8,105 nucleotides of DNA from Saccharothrix sp. NRRL B-16348 (GTDB lineage Bacteria; Actinomycetota; Actinomycetes; Mycobacteriales; Pseudonocardiaceae): the NCBI RefSeq assembly GCF_001280085.1, contig NZ_LGED01000032.1:1-8105 (forward strand), written 5' to 3'. Position 1 is the stretch's first letter; every line of letters starts with the position of its first letter. The position numbers and the translations under genes were made by a program. The notes beneath the pieces are model-generated. The model worked only from the letters and a program-made list of their open reading frames with translations, had not been told where the DNA came from and made no database searches. Below, one piece after another: positions 6,471 to 8,105 of this stretch.

Positions 6471-7034
6471 CTACGCCGTTGTGACCTGCACCCGGTCGAA
6501 GCGGACGGTGAAGCCGGGGCCCGTCGGCGCCGCCGCCATCACGCCCACCAGCGTCTCCACCACGGGCGGGAAGTACGCCAGCCGCAGCAGGGTCGTCGGC
6601 TCGGCGTCACCGACGCCGTAGCGGACCGTCACCGCGTCACCCTCGCGCACCGCCGCGATCGTCACCCGGTCGACGCGTCCGGCCGGCACCACCGACCAGT
6701 CGGAGAAGTCCCTGGTCACGACGGTGCTGACCTGGAACTCGTCGTCCACCAGCTCGACGCCCGCCTTGATCCAGTTCCGGTCGTCCAGCCACAGCGCGAT
6801 GCCGGCCTGGTCGTACTGGGCGGCGTAGTCCGCGGTGAACGAGGCGGCGATGGTGAAGTCGCCGGTCAGCGGCGCGCCGAGGACGTGGCCGCTGTCACGG
6901 TCGTAGCCGTAGTGGGTGGTGCGCCAGAAGTCGGTGTCCGGGTCGCTGGTGACGGTCAGCCCGTCCTGGTCGCTCCACGCGCGCGGCTCGTTGAGCCACC
7001 GCCAGTCGTCGCGGTCGAACGCCTTGATCCCCAT
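6471..7034 (-). CDS. DUF1349 (Ree1-like, concanavalin A-like fold) protein
   Basis: A 187-aa soluble protein with no signal peptide or membrane segment. It belongs to the DUF1349/COG3506 group, named after yeast Ree1 (regulation of enolase) and predicted to form a concanavalin A-like beta sandwich; its biochemical role is unknown. Seen: repeated short beta-type segments, WRWLNEPRAW (residues 11-20), DFWRTTHYGYDRDSGH (35-50), then the core block YDQAGIALWLDDRNWIKAG (74-92). VELVDDEFQVSTVVTRDFSD follows (93-112), and the C-terminal GVMAAAPTGPGFTVRFD (164-180) is typical of the family. The ATG at 7034 lies 4 bp after the fructosamine-kinase stop codon, with a CAGGA ribosome site that overlaps the end of that gene, so the two are probably coupled. 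Possible roles in carbohydrate binding or modification are guesses from the fold and neighbour only. Confidence 0.9.
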   Translation of the reverse strand: MGIKAFDRDDWRWLNEPRAWSDQDGLTVTSDPDTDFWRTTHYGYDRDSGHVLGAPLTGDFTIAASFTADYAAQYDQAGIALWLDDRNWIKAGVELVDDEFQVSTVVTRDFSDWSVVPAGRVDRVTIAAVREGDAVTVRYGVGDAEPTTLLRLAYFPPVVETLVGVMAAAPTGPGFTVRFDRVQVTTA

Positions 7035-7038
7035 GCGG

Positions 7039-7890
7039 TCATCCTGACAGCGATCGCGCCGCCGACAAGGCCTGTCGGGCGTAGCCGCGACCGAACAGCA
7101 CGGCGTGCACGAGCAGCGGGAACAGCTGGTGCAGCGGTACCCGGTCGCGCCACCCGTCGGCCAGCGGCGCGGCCTCGTCGTAGGCGGCGAGCACGCGGTC
7201 CAGGTGGGGGCAGCCGAACAGGGCCAGCATGGCCAGGTCGCTCTCCCGGTGACCGCCGTGGGCCGCGGGGTCGATCAGCCACGCGCGGCCGTCGACGGCC
7301 CAGTGCACGTTGCCGTTCCACAGGTCGCCGTGCAGGCGGGCGGGCGGCTCGTCGGGCGCCTCCACCCGCACGTTCTCGATGGTTTGGGCCTCGGTGGTGG
7401 TCAGCGCGCCTGCGTGCACGGCGAGGCGGGTGTAGTGGGCGATGCGGTGCTCGGCGAACCATTCGGGCCAGTTGTTCGATGGCACGTTCCGCATTGGTGC
7501 CAGGCCGATCCAGGCGTCGGTGGGTCCGTTGGGTGGTGGGGCGCCGAAGGCGGGTGCGCCGGTCGCGTGGAGCGCGGCGAGGCGTCGGCCGAAGTCCTCG
7601 GCGGTTGCGGGGGTCGGGCGGCCTGGTGGCACGTGATCCATTGCCAGCCATTGGCCGGCGTGTTTTCGCAGGTGGGGTACTGGTGGGCCGGCGGGTTCGG
7701 TCAGCCAGTCGAGGGCGGTGGCTTCCGCTAGGGCCGCGTTCGGGTCGTCGTGTCGTTTGAGGATGATTCGGTCGCCGTTGGCGAGGTCGATCTTCCATAC
7801 GGTGGGGGCGAGCTGTTTGGTGCCGGTCGTCGGGACTCCGGTCAGGGCTGCTGCTGCTTCTGTTGCTTCCGTTGTGCAGCGGTTGTCCAT
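7039..7890 (-). CDS. Fructosamine kinase family protein
   Basis: A 283-aa cytoplasmic protein of the fructosamine/ketosamine-3-kinase family, which has an aminoglycoside-phosphotransferase-like fold. Members phosphorylate ketosamines on glycated proteins or free amines so that the adduct falls off, a repair of sugar damage. Seen: an N-lobe with IILKRHD (residues 42-48; Lys45 is the likely ATP-binding lysine) and Glu56 in the following helix. The hinge region is WLAMDHVPPGR (81-91). LHGDLWNGNV (186-195) is the catalytic loop with Asp189 and Asn194, and LIDPAAHGGHRESDLAML (205-222) holds the metal-binding Asp207 and the conserved E-x-D. All key kinase residues appear present. The length is normal. 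The ATG at 7890 has an AGGGAG ribosome site 6 nt upstream. It leads a likely operon with the DUF1349 gene and perhaps surf1. The exact substrate cannot be told from sequence, and a small-molecule kinase role is possible. Confidence 0.93.
   Translation of the reverse strand: MDNRCTTEATEAAAALTGVPTTGTKQLAPTVWKIDLANGDRIILKRHDDPNAALAEATALDWLTEPAGPPVPHLRKHAGQWLAMDHVPPGRPTPATAEDFGRRLAALHATGAPAFGAPPPNGPTDAWIGLAPMRNVPSNNWPEWFAEHRIAHYTRLAVHAGALTTTEAQTIENVRVEAPDEPPARLHGDLWNGNVHWAVDGRAWLIDPAAHGGHRESDLAMLALFGCPHLDRVLAAYDEAAPLADGWRDRVPLHQLFPLLVHAVLFGRGYARQALSAARSLSG
7042..7046 (-). promoter_or_regulatory. Ribosome binding site of the DUF1349 gene
   Basis: CAGGA on the minus strand, 7 nt before the ATG at 7034. 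It sits in the last codons of the fructosamine-kinase gene, directly next to its TGA, an arrangement expected for translational coupling. Confidence 0.65.
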
Positions 7891-7896
7891 GGGCGG

Positions 7897-7902
7897 CTCC
7901 CT
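7897..7902 (-). promoter_or_regulatory. Ribosome binding site of the fructosamine kinase gene
   Basis: AGGGAG on the minus strand, 6 nt before the ATG at 7890. It supports this ATG over a TTG at 7936 that opens a different, shadow frame. Confidence 0.7.
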
Positions 7903-8105
7903 GCTGTTTGGTGGGGTGAGCGGGTTTAAAGATCAAAAGCTGTCCTCGCCGGACGGGCAGATCAGCAGGATGACCCCGACTGCCCTGGTTCTGTGGCGGG
8001 TCCGTTGTTGGTGCGGGTTTCGTGTCATCCCACCGACCTCCCTCCGGGCTACCACACGTATCAAGGGGGCAGCCATCAGTCGGAGCCGCGGGTAGAGGTG
8101 AACGG
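7903..8105. other. Intergenic region upstream of the fructosamine kinase gene
   Basis: No gene, tRNA or clear terminator is supported here. It must hold the promoter of the fructosamine-kinase operon. The only AT-rich patch in the region is near 7925-7940 (tttaaagatcaaaagc), which is a reasonable place for promoter elements, but I see no well-spaced -35/-10 pair. A 6-bp inverted repeat (gggcag at 7955-7960, ctgccc at 7980-7985, 19-nt loop, no T tract) is too weak to call a terminator. Confidence 0.5.

Noticed and set aside
6956..7936. A 326-codon minus-strand frame starting TTG at 7936
   Set aside because: Arg/Pro-rich and out of frame over the fructosamine-kinase gene, whose ATP-binding and catalytic motifs are intact in the other frame.
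7955..8078. Possible tRNA or terminator in the right-hand intergenic region
   Set aside because: No T-arm consensus with flanking stem, no cloverleaf. The one inverted repeat is 6 bp with a 19-nt loop and no T tract.
7718..8095. A 125-codon plus-strand frame covering the right-hand intergenic region
   Set aside because: Mostly antisense to the start of the kinase gene, with Ser/Arg-rich composition, no recognisable domain and no ribosome site.
8076..8105. Possible last ten codons of another minus-strand gene, ending TGA at 8076-8078
   Set aside because: Only nine residues would be visible (PFTSTRGSD), too little to tell a gene end from chance.

Overview
The window is very GC-rich, with GTG starts, tight gene packing and strong G/C third-codon positions. 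This fits an actinomycete; the protein flavour suggests Pseudonocardiaceae (Saccharothrix, Lentzea or Actinosynnema type), but that placement is inference. Seven genes are supported: six complete and one cut by the left edge.

Left part (1-4692, all on the minus strand): three overlapping genes read leftwards as TIGR02677 (DUF2397), TIGR02678 (DUF2398) and TIGR02680. They are the kleisin-like, MukE-like and SMC-like ATPase subunits of a Wadjet (JetABCD) system, an SMC-type complex that defends cells against plasmids and other circular DNA. This subtype is, as I recall, type III of the published classification. jetA and jetB overlap by 1 nt (TGATG) and jetB and jetC by 4 nt (GTGA), so they are one translationally coupled operon. 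jetC is cut at base 1 after 682 codons. The fourth member, the TOPRIM nuclease jetD (TIGR02679), is expected just outside the left edge but cannot be seen.

Middle (4744-6454): cobD/cbiB (adenosylcobinamide-phosphate synthase) runs rightwards, divergent from jetA across 51 bp. Its 3' end overlaps by 59 bp, tail to tail, with a minus-strand gene for a SURF1 family protein, a cytochrome c oxidase assembly factor.

Right part (6471-7890, minus strand): a fructosamine-kinase family gene is followed after 4 bp by a DUF1349 (Ree1-like, concanavalin A-like fold) gene, and then by surf1 after 16 bp. The first two look translationally coupled. surf1 seems to have its own -10-like element and probably a leaderless mRNA, as does cobD; both carry the same TACCGT-N6-GTG arrangement. 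Bases 7891-8105 hold no gene I can support.

The only specialised system here is the Wadjet operon, and it is a known class. The rest is ordinary chromosomal metabolism and housekeeping. I found no mobile element, CRISPR array, tRNA or rRNA.
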